A stretch of 64,000 nucleotides of DNA from Deroplatys truncata (lineage: Eukaryota; Arthropoda; Insecta; Mantodea; Mantidae), in assembly GCA_030765065.1 (NCBI GenBank), contig CM060989.1, positions 36,943,501 through 37,007,500 of the forward strand. Reading direction: 5' to 3'. Positions 9,682 through 23,624 of the stretch are shown here, piece after piece. Position 1 is the first letter of the stretch. Every line of letters starts with the position of its first letter. A model generated the notes under the pieces. That model was not told where the DNA came from. It did no database searches and was given only the letters and a program-made list of their open reading frames with translations. A program made the position numbers and the translations under genes.

Positions 9682-10960
9682 CCTTTTATACCTAAAATAC
9701 CATATATTTTTTTTCAAAATCCTATTACTTAAGAGCAAGAAAGTCCCAATTGCCTACCAACTTCACATTTTATACTTCGTAGCTCTTATTTCTGCTTTGT
9801 ATGAATTAGTGTATATCAAATTTTGGAGGGAAATCTTATACGAATAACCAACAGAAACAATAAGCAATACCAAGTACCTTAAACAATATTTTCAGAGAGT
9901 ATAGTATGCTTAACAGAATATCCCAGATTTGACATCAAAAGTAATGTGGTATCTTATGCTGATGTTGGAGATTTTTTTATACATAGCCTCTGCCACAGTG
10001 GGTATTCAAGATGGGGAGCGAGTGGGTCCTCAAATTTTTTTTTCTTTCTGATATAAGTTATAACACTAATGTTACTCTAGTTGTTGTTGGTGGGCGACTT
10101 ATTTAATAACGCTAGATCTAGGGTCTGGTCGGTCCAGAGCATATTGGCGTGCGAAGTGAGATGTATTTTTTTTTTTAAGTCAATTGAAATGCGGAATGAG
10201 ATAAAGGCCGTAGAATCGCTGCTTAAGCAAATTAAAGAATAAATATTAAGCAATCTAACAAAACGGGAGGCTTCAAAGATTATACTTCTTTGGTAGACTT
10301 TTTTCTTTTCAAGATAAGGTAATCATTTTACCAGTTTTCACTGTGTCTGTAGAAATAATCTTTCCCACACAAAGGCGGATTAAGACATACTTGGAAAGCA
10401 CAGCATTTAAATCAATGGTTGATTTTTTTTTTTTTTTTTTTTGGAGGGAGGACCTTCGGTTGTCCAGGACCAATTAGTCATCAGGATGTCATATTCCTTG
10501 CTTGCTTAATTTTCTAACTAGACGTTTTATATGACTTTCTCATTTGCGATTTGAAACAGATGCAAAGAAAGTTTGTGCTTTGAACTTCTTCTATTGTAAT
10601 ATTTCAAGAAAGCTTAATGGGACCAAACAATGTTTTTGGCTAAAGTTTACAGTAACATTTTTAAAAATTTAAATTGAAAATGTGTTATCCCTTGTGAAAA
10701 TTTTGAAAAAATATGCTTTTTAGGAATTAGTATATTTATACAAACACGCATACAGGAAGTGGAGATTTCTGCTTTAGAACCCAAACAATGTACTTGCTTA
10801 AAATAATATCTTGACAATTGTGGGTATATATTAATGTATTATGGCTGCGTCTCATTTGTAAGTATTTCAAATTTTTAATTTTAGGTAGGTTAGACACTTT
10901 CGATCTCCCAAATAAAATTTTGTATATGACCCTGTGCTGAATGTATTAAAAATCCCCTAG
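9682..10960. other. Upstream of BARD1: expected 5' UTR/promoter zone, nothing definite
   Basis: This stretch must contain or border the BARD1 5' UTR and promoter, but no clear TATA box, CpG-rich block or initiator stands out. It is AT-rich with a 22-base T run at about 10421. A first non-coding NUP98 exon could lie in this intergenic interval but cannot be recognised. Confidence 0.35.
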
Positions 10961-10964
10961 AACA

Positions 10965-11110
10965 GTTCACGTGGGAGGTTTCTGATCATCCAGCGTATAA
11001 CCCTGACTTGGCTCCGAGGGACTATAAACTGTTCTCAACCACGAAAAAGTAAACAATTGAGGAAAAGCGTTAGTGAGTTGTCTATGAGTTTTATTTGTGT
11101 GACGGTTATA
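10965..11110 (+). pseudogene. Mariner-like transposase fragment
   Basis: A short plus frame reads FTWEVSDHPAYNPDLAPRD then YKLFSTTKK, the third catalytic block (HPPYSPDLAPSD) of mariner transposases. Only about 45 codons are preserved, with a stop right after. It is an isolated remnant. Confidence 0.6.
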
Positions 11111-11379
11111 TGTTCAGACTCCGTTGCAGTGTTGTTACATGTTCTTATCCTATTTCCACGCTTTACAGGTGCTTTCGCGTTGTGCAACATTGGTATGTAA
11201 CTGCATCATTTTTCTCATTGCCCTAATTCATTAAAATAAATCACAGATCATATGCTATGCAGCTCGAAGATCCACATTGAACGCCCTTCACATGAGCATA
11301 AATGCAGGATCGCTAGTGTCCATATAAGAATATGAACATATGAACAAATAAGGGAGAAATTTAAATATCCTCAAGGAAG

Positions 11380-12720
11380 AAAGGAGCAAATTCCACAAAC
11401 TGCCGAAAACAACTGTAATAGAACAAGCAAAAGAAGCGCCTTACATGGATCTCGAACCAAGGAAACCCAAGTTATACAGGTATGTAACCATGCACAAATG
11501 GAAGACACTTCAAAGTCTTGCTATACACCAAAGACACATTCCCAGTTATACAACACAGCAACACAGTGAAGACAATTCTCTTCACAACAGAAGAAGCACA
11601 GGAGGTAGTCAAAAAAATCAAGAATTACAAAACCTGCGGTCCAGATGGTATTCAGAACGAACACTTAAAAGAAAGCAAGTTTCTCGCAGTGGCCTGGATA
11701 GCCTTAATGCCTCACTGAAATAATCATCCCGGAGACATGGAGATATTTCACAGCCAGACTCCAATACGAGGAAAAGGGTGATGCCGAGAACCTGCATTCC
11801 CATGGAGGTATAGCACTATAAAACACAGGTCTAAAATCCCTGTCGAACCTACTGGTCAAAAGAGTTGTAAATCCGCTCCTCCCCGATGAACAGTTTGACT
11901 TTCGGAAGGAAGGTCAACAACTCACGCAATCAACTGTTTACTAGGAAATATTAAGGATGCTCTTAGATTCCTCAGTGGTAAGCTGCATGTTATATTTATT
12001 GGATTTATCACAGCGCTCGACTCAATAGACCAGACAGCGATGTTTAACAAGCTGAAGTCACTTGTAGGAAAGGAGCTCCACCTTGCAAGTGTAGTATCGT
12101 CAGGGAACCATGCATTTATCGATGGCCATCTCACGAGATCTGAAGCAGTATAAAAACATAAAAGAAAGAAAGAAAAACTATAGAGGTCCACCAGGGATAA
12201 CCACTAAGCCAGTTATGTTCACCATTCCAACCTGGGACATTGTGGAAGCAGTATCAACGGAAAATGTGTTTATTTACATGCATCGTGTTCTTTTGCTAAC
12301 CTACAAGAGGCGTTCAACAAGCTTACAAGTTGGGCAGGCGACAACATCCTGTAGCTGAACCAACAGAAAGTATCATTAATGGCTTTAGGAATGGGTGGTA
12401 AACTAACAGCGTCAGCGATCTCACCAAAGCTAATCGCTACAAATCCTAGGCGTGAACATTCCAAACGAATGGAAGGAGCTTCGCTAAGCACATAAAAGAA
12501 GCTTACTACAGCAGTCATAGCCATAAAAGCAATCAGAACACTTAAGCAACTGTTGGTACAAACAACAATAGCCCTGCTTCATAGCAAGATATCATTTATA
12601 ATGACTTATGCATTAGAGTATATGGGAATATCTCTCGAAATCTGATCTTTAATGATAGAAAAAGTCAAAGACATGTTTCTCAAGAAAGCGCTATGTTTAC
12701 CCAAAAGCACACCATCAAGA
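11380..12720 (+). pseudogene. Degenerate non-LTR retrotransposon reverse transcriptase
   Basis: Frames at 11518-11718 contain ILFTTEEAQEVVKKIKN followed by CGPDGIQNEHLKE, the PDGI finger motif of LINE reverse transcriptases. Later pieces (ALDSIDQTAMFNKLKSL, QEAFNKLTSWAGDN, then IKAIRTLKQLL and FLKKALCLPKSTPSRL) follow the order expected for palm, thumb and C-terminus. Many stops and shifts mean an old copy. A family A SINE abuts its 3' end at 12721. Confidence 0.7.
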
Positions 12721-12955
12721 CTGGAATAGGGGTACCATACTAGCATCTGGTTTCTTAGGTCGCGGGCTCAAACCCGGCGGAGGGTTATGGATGTTTTCGA
12801 GCGTAAAAATCCTTAGCGTGGCTTCCTTCGAAAGGGAAGTAAAGCCGATGATCTCGTGCCGTTGATTTACGACGCATAAAAGAACCTCAAGTCTGATAAA
12901 GAGGCCTCCAAGCAAAATTTCCGGTCCTTCACGCACAATAGAGAATGGGACGTTA
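12721..12955 (+). repeat. tRNA-derived SINE, family A, copy 2
   Basis: This is the only plus-strand copy of the family. The head has AGGGGTACCATACTAGC and the B-box GGCTCAAACCCGG, then the common body through AAAAGAACCTCAAG to GGGACGTTAAGAACC. Its first bases have diverged and the tail is short. Confidence 0.82.
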
Positions 12956-15900
12956 AGAACCAGCGGCGTAATTTCAGTTTCTGCTTAGGGAGGGCAATAT
13001 TGCCTGAAGCAGTCGTTCGTATTTTGATGTAAATTTTAACGACACATTTAGCCTAACAGAAAGTTATCTTTTATTTCTCAAATGTGAAATATTTATATTA
13101 AAAGTACAGTTTTCGTAACTTTTGTTTTGGTAGAGCAATAATAACCAGTAGCCTAATTATTTATCAAAACTTGGGATTGCTCCTCCCCCTCTGTAGCCCG
13201 AAATGACGCCCCTGCCAAGAACCATTGCGGTTAAAGAACGGCCGTAAATAAAAAACTCAATTTACTTATGAAGACTGGAATATGAGTTCAACCCTTTTAT
13301 ATAGAAAATCTACGATTAAAGTTGATGCTCCTATACACAGCAAAGTATCAAGCACTTGTCAATGAGCTGCATTCAAAAAAAGCCGAAGTTTGGAAGGATT
13401 TCTACGTTATGAATGCTATGATGTCATCAGAATAGGAGCACCCACAGTACAAACTGCCACACACCGTCATTCGTTTTGCAGTTCATGATTTTCATTACAA
13501 ACAGGGCCAACCTGTGGGGCCAACGAAAGAACTACCACGAACCGAATGCACATTGTGTGTGCGAATTATATGAAAACTCATAGGACGATATCACGCCAAA
13601 GAATGTCAGAAAATATTAGTATAACTGACTGTATACATAAACTTACTGACACATTATGCGCTATTCTCTCAATTGTTATTGAAATAAACCATAGTATGCT
13701 ATTAAATAAATCAAATAATTTACTTCATATTCATAAAATGAAAATAATTGCTTTACGTTTACAATATGCAATTTTCGGTTTTTTTAAAACTCCCACTACT
13801 GACTCGAACGTAATGTGGATATTCAGAACTTGGACCTTTAATTTACCTACTTGAATGCCTAACGGGAACTTGTGCGCGACTAGGTTGGTGTTTCATGTTA
13901 TAGTGGTATTTCGCAATTCCTATTTACGGCGTTGGCACAGTTGGCACACAGATTGTTTTGGAATGTTATTGCACATTGCGCAGTGAAACCGTGAAACGTT
14001 ATTCAGACTCAGACATTTGTAATACTTTTAGCCGAAGTTGAAATTCATAAATTTCTTGTTGTGATTCTTAATAGAATTATAATTTATATAGGGTGAAGAT
14101 GTTTTCATTTCCATGATATACGTCTTGTAAACACGGTGGTAAGTATGTTGTACAAAACGTCCATAGCAGGTTTTGGATGTAAACACACTAGTTGACAAAT
14201 ACGATTTAGATAAAACTATTGTAGCCTTTGATATAAATTTTTCATGTTTAAATCTACTGTAGCTCTACAATTTCCTACCAATGTAATTGTGTTTAAATTT
14301 ATTGTAGCTTTTGCGTTTTCTTCCAATGTAATTGCGTAAATTGATGCAACATGAAAAGCTGCCGTAAAAAGATAAAGATGTGTTGCACAACTTATTAAAC
14401 GGATTCTTATCATTAAATAGTTGATCACAGCTGATGATGAAAATTAAGGTACGTTACCAAGAATTTATAACTATTATGGTAATTACATTTGAAACCGCGA
14501 AAATCGTTGGAGTGTAGAATAACCGTATTTTCCCCTTCTCTTGGCTTCCTTGAGGCCACTCAATGTTTCATAATCCTTTTCTCCCTTCCTTTGACTATTT
14601 GATCACCATCATCTCTTTCTCTATTCTTTGTCTAATTGGTGCTTTAGGAATGAATATTCATCAGCATACTCCATTCACTAATTCGCCAGATTAGTTCAAG
14701 GATGTTAATAGTAGAAAAATCACCTGAAAAAAAAATTAGAAACTCAGCTCAATAAAGGAAGGTACTACCAGACACCAAGAATTCATTTATGGGGTATGGA
14801 ATTGGCTAAATGTTTTACAGAGGTTGACAACAGGCATTGCATGCAGAACCATGGTTCACATTTGTGCTCATGAGCCACAGGTGACTAAATTTCTATGAAA
14901 ATCTGGCCTGTATAGTGTGTAACCTGTTATGACTGACTCCCCTCCTGTCCCTGCTATAAGTTAGTGTAAGTGTAGATTATTCATGTTTACTTCCCCCTCA
15001 CAGTAACACACTTGATTCATTGTGTTCTGTGTGCAGTTCAAAGACAAGCTCAGAATTTATGATATAACAAGATTAATAAGGTTAAAAACATTTCTCCCTT
15101 TTCACTGTGCTCGTATAAACATGTGAGGTAAATCTTTAAATGCACTTGTCTTCTGTTTACTAGGCATTGTATTAAGGACAGTTTTTGTTTTAATTAATTA
15201 GAATAAGTTGCAATTAAACAAACTTGAAGATAAAAAGGATTATTGTCTACATTGTCTTGATAAGCTAGGCATTAATCTGGAATTGTCTATGCATCCCAAG
15301 AATGGAAACATTGGCATAATACCTTCTAAAAGTTTTGTGTCAACTCAAGCTATGAGCAAGACAATTTACATCTTTAGTTAATTACGTCACTTTCTCTACT
15401 TATAAGTGCAACAGTGACTAGTGCAAGAAGCATTGACGTATAACCATCCTGAAAAGTCTCTTTTTTATGAAACCAGTGAATTGTTTGATTTGCAGAATAA
15501 AAATTGCAATGTGATGAATCTGTTACAGGTACTTTGTAAATATTGAGGCAACTTGGCTCAGAATTTAATTTAAGGCACTGATCTTGGAGACATGATTGTA
15601 TCCATAATGCTTTTATCACTGGTTTGCAGCAGTCATTTATATGTCAAAGTGTGATTTGTTGATGAAAAACATAAATCTCATGAATGTTAAATATTATGTT
15701 CAAACTTATGAAAAAGCTGAACAGCGTTCATTTTTGCGTAAAGTTGCTGTACTGGTCATTAAAAAAAAAGCTGGAGAGGAAAGTAATGAAAGCACATATG
15801 AGGGGATTTAAGAGATGTGAGTACTTGAACACCCTGTAACTCTCTCACCCATCTTTTTAAGACAGTTTCTCTTATGGCAAAATCATCGTTAAAAATCAGC

Positions 15901-16390
15901 AAAGTACTCTATTTTGTTACTACCATGCTTCCGCAGAAGAAACTGTCAATGAAGCTGTATAAGTGTAATTTGTGAGAACTGCTTATTTGAATTCAGTTCA
16001 AATACACACACTCACTTAGATGTTATAAGCGTAACCTTGGACTAAATTTCGACACTGTAGGATCCTGTTTTACTGCTGCTCATCTCCTTCCCAATTTCAA
16101 ACAGGATATTTTTCATCCAAAAGTTGTCAGCTCTTTAGTTCTAATTGCATGAACTATGAGAGGCACAGTGTCCCCTACTGGCGAAAGCGCAAACTAACCA
16201 GGGTTAGGAAGTAAAGCATTGTCACATTGTTTTGCCAATTTGCTACACCAGTTATTTTGAATTCTGTTTTAACAGAAGAGGAAATGAGAGTTTTTTGGTA
16301 TGATTAGTATCAATTATTACTTCCATGGCTACAGATAAATCCAAAGTTATAGTATTCAAAAGAATCAAACTAAAAAGAAGAAGAAAAGTG
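12956..16390. other. Intergenic, no recognised feature
   Basis: About 3.4 kb of AT-rich sequence. Short open frames at 13546-13854, 14216-14428 and 15374-15619 have no recognisable motif, and I treat them as chance. TGTAATTGCGT/GTGTTTAAATTTA near 14280-14340 repeats weakly. No clear inverted repeats or RNA genes were seen. Confidence 0.45.
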
Positions 16391-16394
16391 ATTT

Positions 16395-17450
16395 TTGAGT
16401 GCCCACAAAATGGAGGTCATTAAGGAATTTGATTATTTGGGAGTAAGGATGAGTAATAACAGGCAAAAGAGGGCCCATGGCACGAAGATAATAACTAAAG
16501 GGAAGGTGGCCATGGTGGGAATAAAGTTATGTAAACAACAACTGGAAAGAGTGTATGAGGCAATGGTAGAGTCAAGACTGCTTTATTGTAGTAGAAAATG
16601 GGGCGTCTAATTAAACAAAGCAATCAATCATATATATATATATATAAAATGATTTGTAAAGAATCGCTAGATCTGTCAAGATCAGCACCAGGGAGGTAGC
16701 TTCAGTAGAATTGGGAAGAACAAGGAGAAAAGGATTAATACTAGAAAGAGTTTTAAAATTCTTTTTTAGATGTTTGATAAAGGAGGGAGATATTTGAAGG
16801 ATATGCATAAACAAAACAAAAAGAAAAAGAAGTATGACAAACAAAGATAGTTAGTTGGTGGGCAGGAATGGAAGATATATGGAGGTTAGAGGAGAGAAAT
16901 ATTAAAGAGATTTTGGAAGGCAGTAAGAAGTAGAATGGAAGACATAGAAAGGCAGGAGATATGGGGAAGTTTAGAAGATAAGAACCTATTAAGCTTCTAT
17001 AAGATAATAAAAAAGAGAGTGGGGAAGAGAAGCATATGTTGGCCAATATAATGGGCAGGAAAAGGAAGGATTAGCATGGATGAAAACACGGGCAATGTAT
17101 TAAAAGGATTAAGGGGAAGTGGAAAAGGAATATGTGATGGAATGAAAGTATACAGCACTAGATATTAGAGTGTAAAGAACTAATCATATGGAGGGAAAAA
17201 GTATGGAAAAAATGGACAGAAAAATAGTAAGTATAAACATGCTGATAGGAAAAGAAGAAAAGAAAATTAGAGACATGGTGAAGTTTTTAGGGAAAGTAAA
17301 AGCAAAATGGATTAGAAAGGTAAGAGATTCAAGGAAAGGAGGACAACAAAGGGAAGGGGAGAGAAATGAGTGCAAGGGGCCAAAGTTAGTAAAGGGCTAC
17401 TCAGTTACAAGGCCAGGGAGCCAAGTAAAATGAGTAGCACAAAATAGGCT
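16395..17450 (+). pseudogene. LINE reverse transcriptase C-terminal relic
   Basis: The frame from 16395 reads EVIKEFDYLGVRMSNN, then KGKVAMVGIKL and LERVYEAMVESRLLYCSRKW. This is the thumb region of a LINE related to the one at 61818-62985 (EYLGVQLSSNGSW, KWLERVYKAIVEAKMLYG). After a (TA)n run at about 16629 the translation continues in pieces (RRSRRGLILERILKF, then IWGSLEDKNLLSFYKIIKK) to about 17100. Heavily frameshifted. Confidence 0.65.
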
Positions 17451-18062
17451 TAGAGACCAGACAGTTTGTGCGTGGGTATAGTTAGTTCTAGGAGAAATAT
17501 TGTATAAATCTTGTAAACCAAGTTGTACAAATAAGTTCATTCATACATACATCCATGGCTTGGAAAGATCTGAGAGCTGTTTGTCCAGCTAGGGATGCTT
17601 TATTCAGGGAATGGTAAGAAAGATCACTAAGAGAAGATAATGATGCCAGCATGACCAAAAAAGAAAAGTAAAGTGTTAAACTTATGTGCTTGAGTTTGTG
17701 CTTTACTGCATTTACAGATTTATCAAGAGCTGTTATTTCTGTTTCTAAAAGTTTCTGTCTTTATTGGTATAAGAAGCATCTCCTGCAGTGGACAATACCA
17801 GGTTAAACTTATTCTCCAATGACACACATAGAAAAACGGGCTTTAAACATTTGCAGGCTGTGTGCATCATTAATTGGCCATGACATTGTGAAATAGCATT
17901 CTAGTATCAGCTGAAGAGAGCAGGAATGTTACTTATTTGTTCTATAGCTGCAACTGAAACTAACGTGCTTCTCTTTTTCATAACTTGAATTGCCAAATCT
18001 TAAACCCATTTTCATAAATCTAACATACACTTCTTCAGACACCAAATTCATTGGGATTGAAG
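17451..18062. other. Intergenic, no recognised feature
   Basis: Unassigned AT-rich sequence between a LINE relic and a truncated SINE. Nothing supported. Confidence 0.45.
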
Positions 18063-18238
18063 GTTCAGGTTCTTTTACGTGCCGTAAATCTAGACACAGG
18101 ACCACCAGCTTTACTTCCCTTCTGAAGGAAGCCATGCTAAGGATTTTTACGCCTGAAAAAATCCATCGCCCTCTGCCGGGGATGAACCTGCGACCTCGGG
18201 AACTAGAGGTTAGCATGGTAACTGCTATACCATGAAGG
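18063..18238 (-). repeat. tRNA-derived SINE, family A, truncated copy 3
   Basis: Minus-strand copy starting near 18238 with a diverged head (CCATGCTAACCTCTAG, then a damaged B-box GGTTCATCCCCGG). It includes AAAGAACCTGAACC and ends there, lacking the 3' third of the body. Confidence 0.8.
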
Positions 18239-18289
18239 ATGACCCAAGACATATTGCATTGTTATAACAAGTCTTAACTGTTTGCACCG

Positions 18290-18440
18290 AAGGTCCACTG
18301 TTATTTTACTTTTGGTGTCAGTCAGAGTGGTTTATTTGTGCTTAAAATGCCAGCAAATGGAAAGCGTGTTGTTATAAGCATTGAACAGAAAGTCAAATCT
18401 GTTAGACAGGTTGAAAATGGAAATTGTTATAAAATGATGC
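18290..18440 (+). pseudogene. Pogo/Tigger-type transposase N-terminal fragment
   Basis: The plus frame from the ATG at 18348 reads MPANGKRVVISIEQKVKSVR, then QVENGN, resembling the CENP-B/pogo helix-turn-helix start (KRKRVVLSIEEKLKIL). Only about 30 codons are preserved before a break. Weak but specific in spacing. Confidence 0.45.
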
Positions 18441-18449
18441 AGCATATAT

Positions 18450-20935
18450 GACATCTGCATATCTACATTGTCAGACTGAATATGACTCTTTTGTGAAATA
18501 GTCTTTGAAAATACTGTCATGCATATTTTAATACAGTATACAGTAGCAGTTTTTTAAGGAGACAAGGTAGTCTGAACACATTGAAATTATACCTTAAGTG
18601 TGTTAAATTACCACTGCTCTTAAATTCTCAATGGTTTTTCCTGAAATTTTTATGAATTATTCTATAAATCATGAGAATTATTTCAAGTGGTTGTTTGCAT
18701 TGATAGCTTATGTAGTTGAGTCCGTAAAAATTATTTCATTCAGCAGAAAAATAATAAAATTTACTCTTAAAACTGTGAATTCATGTACCTTTTCCTCTGA
18801 TACTACTTGCAATACAGAATCACACTTTTGCATGCTTGTTCTTAGTATAATCAGCTATCTTATGAACCTCAATTATTTAGTTATGTATATCAGTTCACTA
18901 GAAATTGAAAAAAAAAAGTTATTTTCAAAGTCAAAAAAGTAAACATGTGAAAAATTTGCAATGCTGTTGCTTTCTTAATATCACTAATGTACATTATAAA
19001 ATGATGATTGTGGTTCAGTAAGTTTAACTATGTGTTGTATACATGCACTGAAAATTTCAGCTCTCTACCTCTCATATTTTCTGAGAAAAAGATGCATAAG
19101 TATCCAAAAGTGTTGTTTTGAGAAAACTGAATTTAAAGTTTGAGCATTAAAATTCTGACACACTTCAGTACATTCCAGGGTCATAATCATCTGCACCTTC
19201 ATTCCTGGATTGCTTCAGCTTTTCTGATTGCCTTCTCTTGGTCCTGGCCTCTTTTGTTAATTACTGAACTGCTCACTGATATAGTCATTCCTTGTTGAAA
19301 GATACAAAAATGTTCTAAAAAGGGGCGTTGCATGACAGCTTTAAAGGAATGGAGACTAGCATTTAAATGTCTTAAAAACTTCTTAACCCCCCAAAAGTAT
19401 ATATTTTCTGAAACTGGAGATAATAGAGATTTTATTAGTGCCTAAAGCAAAAAATGTGATTTTTGACCATTTCAGAGTACGTTGTTCCCTTAATTAAGCG
19501 TCATTCCATGCATTTTTTCAACACACTTATTTTCTTCCTTTTGTGTTTAAAAGCATTACCATCAATTGTCTGAAAAAATGCATTATCTGAAATGGCTGTG
19601 CCTCTTTTAGTTTGGTTGTATTGCCAAATAAAATCTGGAAGATATTAGCCTATCTAGATGATCCGACTATATTTAGCTGAAACTAAGAATGGCACAATGC
19701 CATCATAAAGTCTATGGAAGCAGCAGTAAAATATAAACTGATCACAAACAAAGTAAACATACGTTAATCTGTTCACCCCTTGGGTACATCATTAAGAGAA
19801 CAATAAGGCCAGACCCAGAGCACCTGATAACACACACTAGTTCCTGAACCAAAGCAGGGATTTGTGACAAGAACAGTGTGTATGTTCTGCTTTTCAAGTT
19901 TTGTAGAAAATTTTCAGGATTATTCAAGTCCTAATGAAGAGTAAACTTCGCTCAGTCTTGGAGCAATAGAAATGTTCAGCATAATAAAAAGAGCAGAAAA
20001 TGTTGACATGTTATTGAGATATCTGAAAGCTAATTAAAACAGTTTGTCTTTATAAAAGAAAAAGAAGAAAAGAAAGAAAAAGAATAACTACAGTCATTGC
20101 AAGAATTGAAGGGCTGGAGCAACATGGCCCTAAGCCATCATTTCTTCGTTTTCATATATATATATATATATAAGCATTTGAAAGTTTTAAGGTAGCCATA
20201 AATCTTGTTTTTAGAATAATTAGTGGTTTGTTTACCCTTTATCCAGATGCGTTCAAGAAGATGCTGTATGCATGATTTCTTTGCTATTGGAATAATATCA
20301 GCATATCAAAATAAAAAGAATGCTGTAGCAGATGTAAACCCAAGGAATAGGGCAGTTATGTAGTCCCTAAGTTTTGACACCAACGTTTTTAATGAAGTAA
20401 AAGTTTACTTTTGCTTAGAATATTACGAAACATAAGTTTTTGTTGAAAATCTAATCTAAAACACACAAATTCAATAAATTAGTTTAAAGCTGATCACTTT
20501 TTATTTTCTGGCTTTGTTTGCTGTTCTCTCTATGTGTCCAGCAACTCTAGGTTACACTCCTTTCCTTCATCTGAAAGTGGATTCTTGTAAAATGTGTGGT
20601 ATACAGGTGGGATCCAAATTAAAACAATGTATATGTCCATTTGGTTCTTACTGATGGAAATGGAAGCATTATATTTCTGTGGTGCTTGCAGTAGGTTAAC
20701 AGTATGAAACCTTCTACCTCTTTAATTGATGCTACAACTTGTGTGCAGTGGGTTTTCAAGAATGATTATAGGCCACTTGAAGCATGAAAGGGTTTTTTGA
20801 AGAACATGAAGACTATCATATCTGAGAAATTCAGTGCTTTTCCATCATCAGACTTTTCTTGATAATTTGATCTAAAAAGCAATATAGGTCCTTACACTTG
20901 GTAGTGTTCATCAGTGTTACACAGTTTTTATGCTT
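18450..20935. other. Intergenic, no recognised feature
   Basis: About 2.5 kb of AT-rich sequence, with a (TA)n tract at about 20155-20172. The open frames at 18631-18942 and 19742-19927 have no recognised domain and look like chance or relic sequence. Confidence 0.45.
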
Positions 20936-20937
20936 TT

Positions 20938-21785
20938 TTACTTTCTCAACTACATATAATAAGTAGGGGAAGTATTGTATTCCACCCAAAAATTCGATAC
21001 CGAGATTTCACCGGAAATACATGCTTTGAGACCCCCTGAATCCAAAAAAAAGCATTTTTGGAAATGTGTCCATGTGTGTGTCTGTGAACAGCATAACTCA
21101 GAAACGAACAGTTGGATAAACACCAAACTTGGTATTTAGGTTCAGTATCTTCCAGAGATGCGACACGAAGGCTTTCAAGAAAATCCCCCCATCCCAGATT
21201 ACCCTTTACATGGAACATTTTTCGAAAATTTTAATTTTCTCAAAAATGGCTCAAACAATTTTGATTAAAATATCATATGTTTAAGATATTTTCATGACAA
21301 ATAAAATGCTCAATTTTTCTGGGAATGTCTCCAAAAGTATTCTTCATTGTGAACGACTTTTGCATAACTGGTAAACCATAAGAGATAGACAAAATTTTAC
21401 TACACAAAAAATGTAGATCGCGTTAAAATACACAACTTATGTCATATGCATTTTTTTTTTTGTTGAGTGAACCCTTATCGAGATATTGCTTGTTATTCCC
21501 TTAAATTTTCCAATACTTTTTCTCAAATGGGAATTCGTTATTCATTTTTTTTATGTCCTAGACATACAAAGAGAATGAAATGCGCCACATAACAATCAGC
21601 TCTTAGAATATTTGACTATCGCTTTAAGCCTACCAATTCCCCTTGCATCTACAAGAAAATTAGCAATAAGATTAACATCTTGATATGTCGATTAACATGA
21701 GGCATATGAGAATAAGTGTTTGTAAAAATAGTTTGTACAAGAGTAGAGAAAGTCATGTGAGTGTAAAACATCAGAAATTTTTTTT
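20938..21785 (+). repeat. 0.9-kb dispersed repeat, copy 2
   Basis: Same unit and orientation as 849-1741. It begins TACTTTCTCAACTACATA, so the terminal palindrome is mutated, and ends GTGTAAAACATCAGAAATTT. It is flanked by T runs on both sides. Confidence 0.85.
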
Positions 21786-23620
21786 TGTTCCATTCTAATA
21801 TGCTTAGGTGCATTCCTCAATTGAGTAAAGTTAGTTTTACGTTTCTTACAATATTACTCAATTCTTCTAAAGTCTCTATTACAAGATAGGCAAGTGTGGC
21901 CTACCGATGGAAAATGGTGATAGATTTGTTTTATAAGCCTATATTAGCATCCATTTATTATTCAGTCATTGCAGATGTGTTAATATGTGTAGCTGTTCAC
22001 ATTTTATGTTTTCACTTTGAAAGATATTTCAAGGGACAGCTGCCAACTTCATTCCTCTCTTTGCTTTTCTTTACGGCCAGAAATAATTGTATCGACCACA
22101 ATAATGAATATTTGTTTTATGTCCACAGTTTCCGTTTATAAAAAGGATGAGGGACATAGTTTTAATGTGGGCATTGCAGATCCGTGGTTATTATTACATG
22201 ACTTTTGAGGGTCATTTGCAAACTTTTGCAGTAATATCATTAAAAGTCTGTCACAATTAATTATAATTTGCATGTAGTTTTTGCTTTTCTTCGCGCTACT
22301 TACAATAATGTTCAGGGTAGAGATTTAATGGTCATATTCACAATGAAAATAAATCTTATGCAGATTTTTTTGGTCCCCTATAGCGGCTTTAATATTTAGG
22401 CATTTGGTCTATGAAATGCTTAAATGTTTTGACAGATTCTGTTGTATGCTTCTGTTATTAATCACTTATACTGTATTCTGTGGACATATTATTCTTTCAA
22501 ATCGTTATAGAGATAATTTCTTACTGAACTATACACATGTATTTCCTTGCATGTAGCCATTTTGAAATTTTAGTAACACATGTATATAAAATATTTTAGC
22601 ATCAAGACCTCGGAATCCAGGAGGCTATTGGATAGGGCAGTGTTGCTCTGACATCACTGTTATTCATTAGTGGAACAAGAAAACTGCATGTTAAATGCAG
22701 GTCAACTAATGCCAGACACAGTTAAAAATATACAATAATATATTGTCGTAGCCTCTTCTTATATTTGCTCAAAATGATGGGGAGCTACTCGCTTACAAGA
22801 GAATGTACCGGGAAATTAATCAAACTGCTAACACGGCAAGGCTACGACGAGGGACGCAGCTAAAGAAAATACAGAAAATATTACTAATTCGAAACGTTAC
22901 ATGGCTTAAAGGAAAGAAAGGACTCTACACTAATATAATTAAAACTTCAAGGAATGGATGGCTACTGAATTTATTATATAAAGATAGATGCTTAGATAGC
23001 AGTGCTTACACTTCTTAGCCCAATGTCTGTCGGCGAGGCCATCATGCCTTAACACGGAGAAAGCAGTTGCACACCCTTACAGCTCGAAGGTTACCTCCTG
23101 ACTCCCTTTCTCAAGCCACGCCAACCTCAAGCGTCAGTGACGCTAAACAACTCATCCCCTCCTAAAGCCTAGTTCCCCCCTACTCCAAACCAACTGCCAT
23201 CTTGAATCCCGGTGACCAGAGAGACGTATGTCCTATAATCTCTGCATACGTCACAATATGGCTATTGATAACTTCGGAACAAAACACAAAACCCAAAATG
23301 CACAAAATGGTGGGTTACGGCCATGTTGCTTCGAGCCCTTAATTGTAAGATTGGTAAACTCAATGGCTGGAAATAATAAAAAGCAGTTGTTGCTAATAAG
23401 TTGCAGTTAAAGACAAAGTTTTAAATATAATAGAATAGCTGTTGTTAGTTTGATGGGAATAAACATTTGCTAGTACCTGATAGCAGCAATAAAGCCTGTT
23501 GTCATATCTGAAAACATGTAGTAGCAACTGGCTAGTGTAATACTAGAAGGATCAACTAATCAAATTGACCAATTAACAATTTATGATTGTGCACATGTAG
23601 TACAAGGCCAATACTGAAAA
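21786..23620. other. Intergenic, no recognised feature
   Basis: About 1.8 kb without a supported feature. The stretch 22800-23420 is less AT-rich and has frames such as 22803-23018, but no motif I can name. It could be a decayed transposon. Confidence 0.4.
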
Positions 23621-23624
23621 CTTT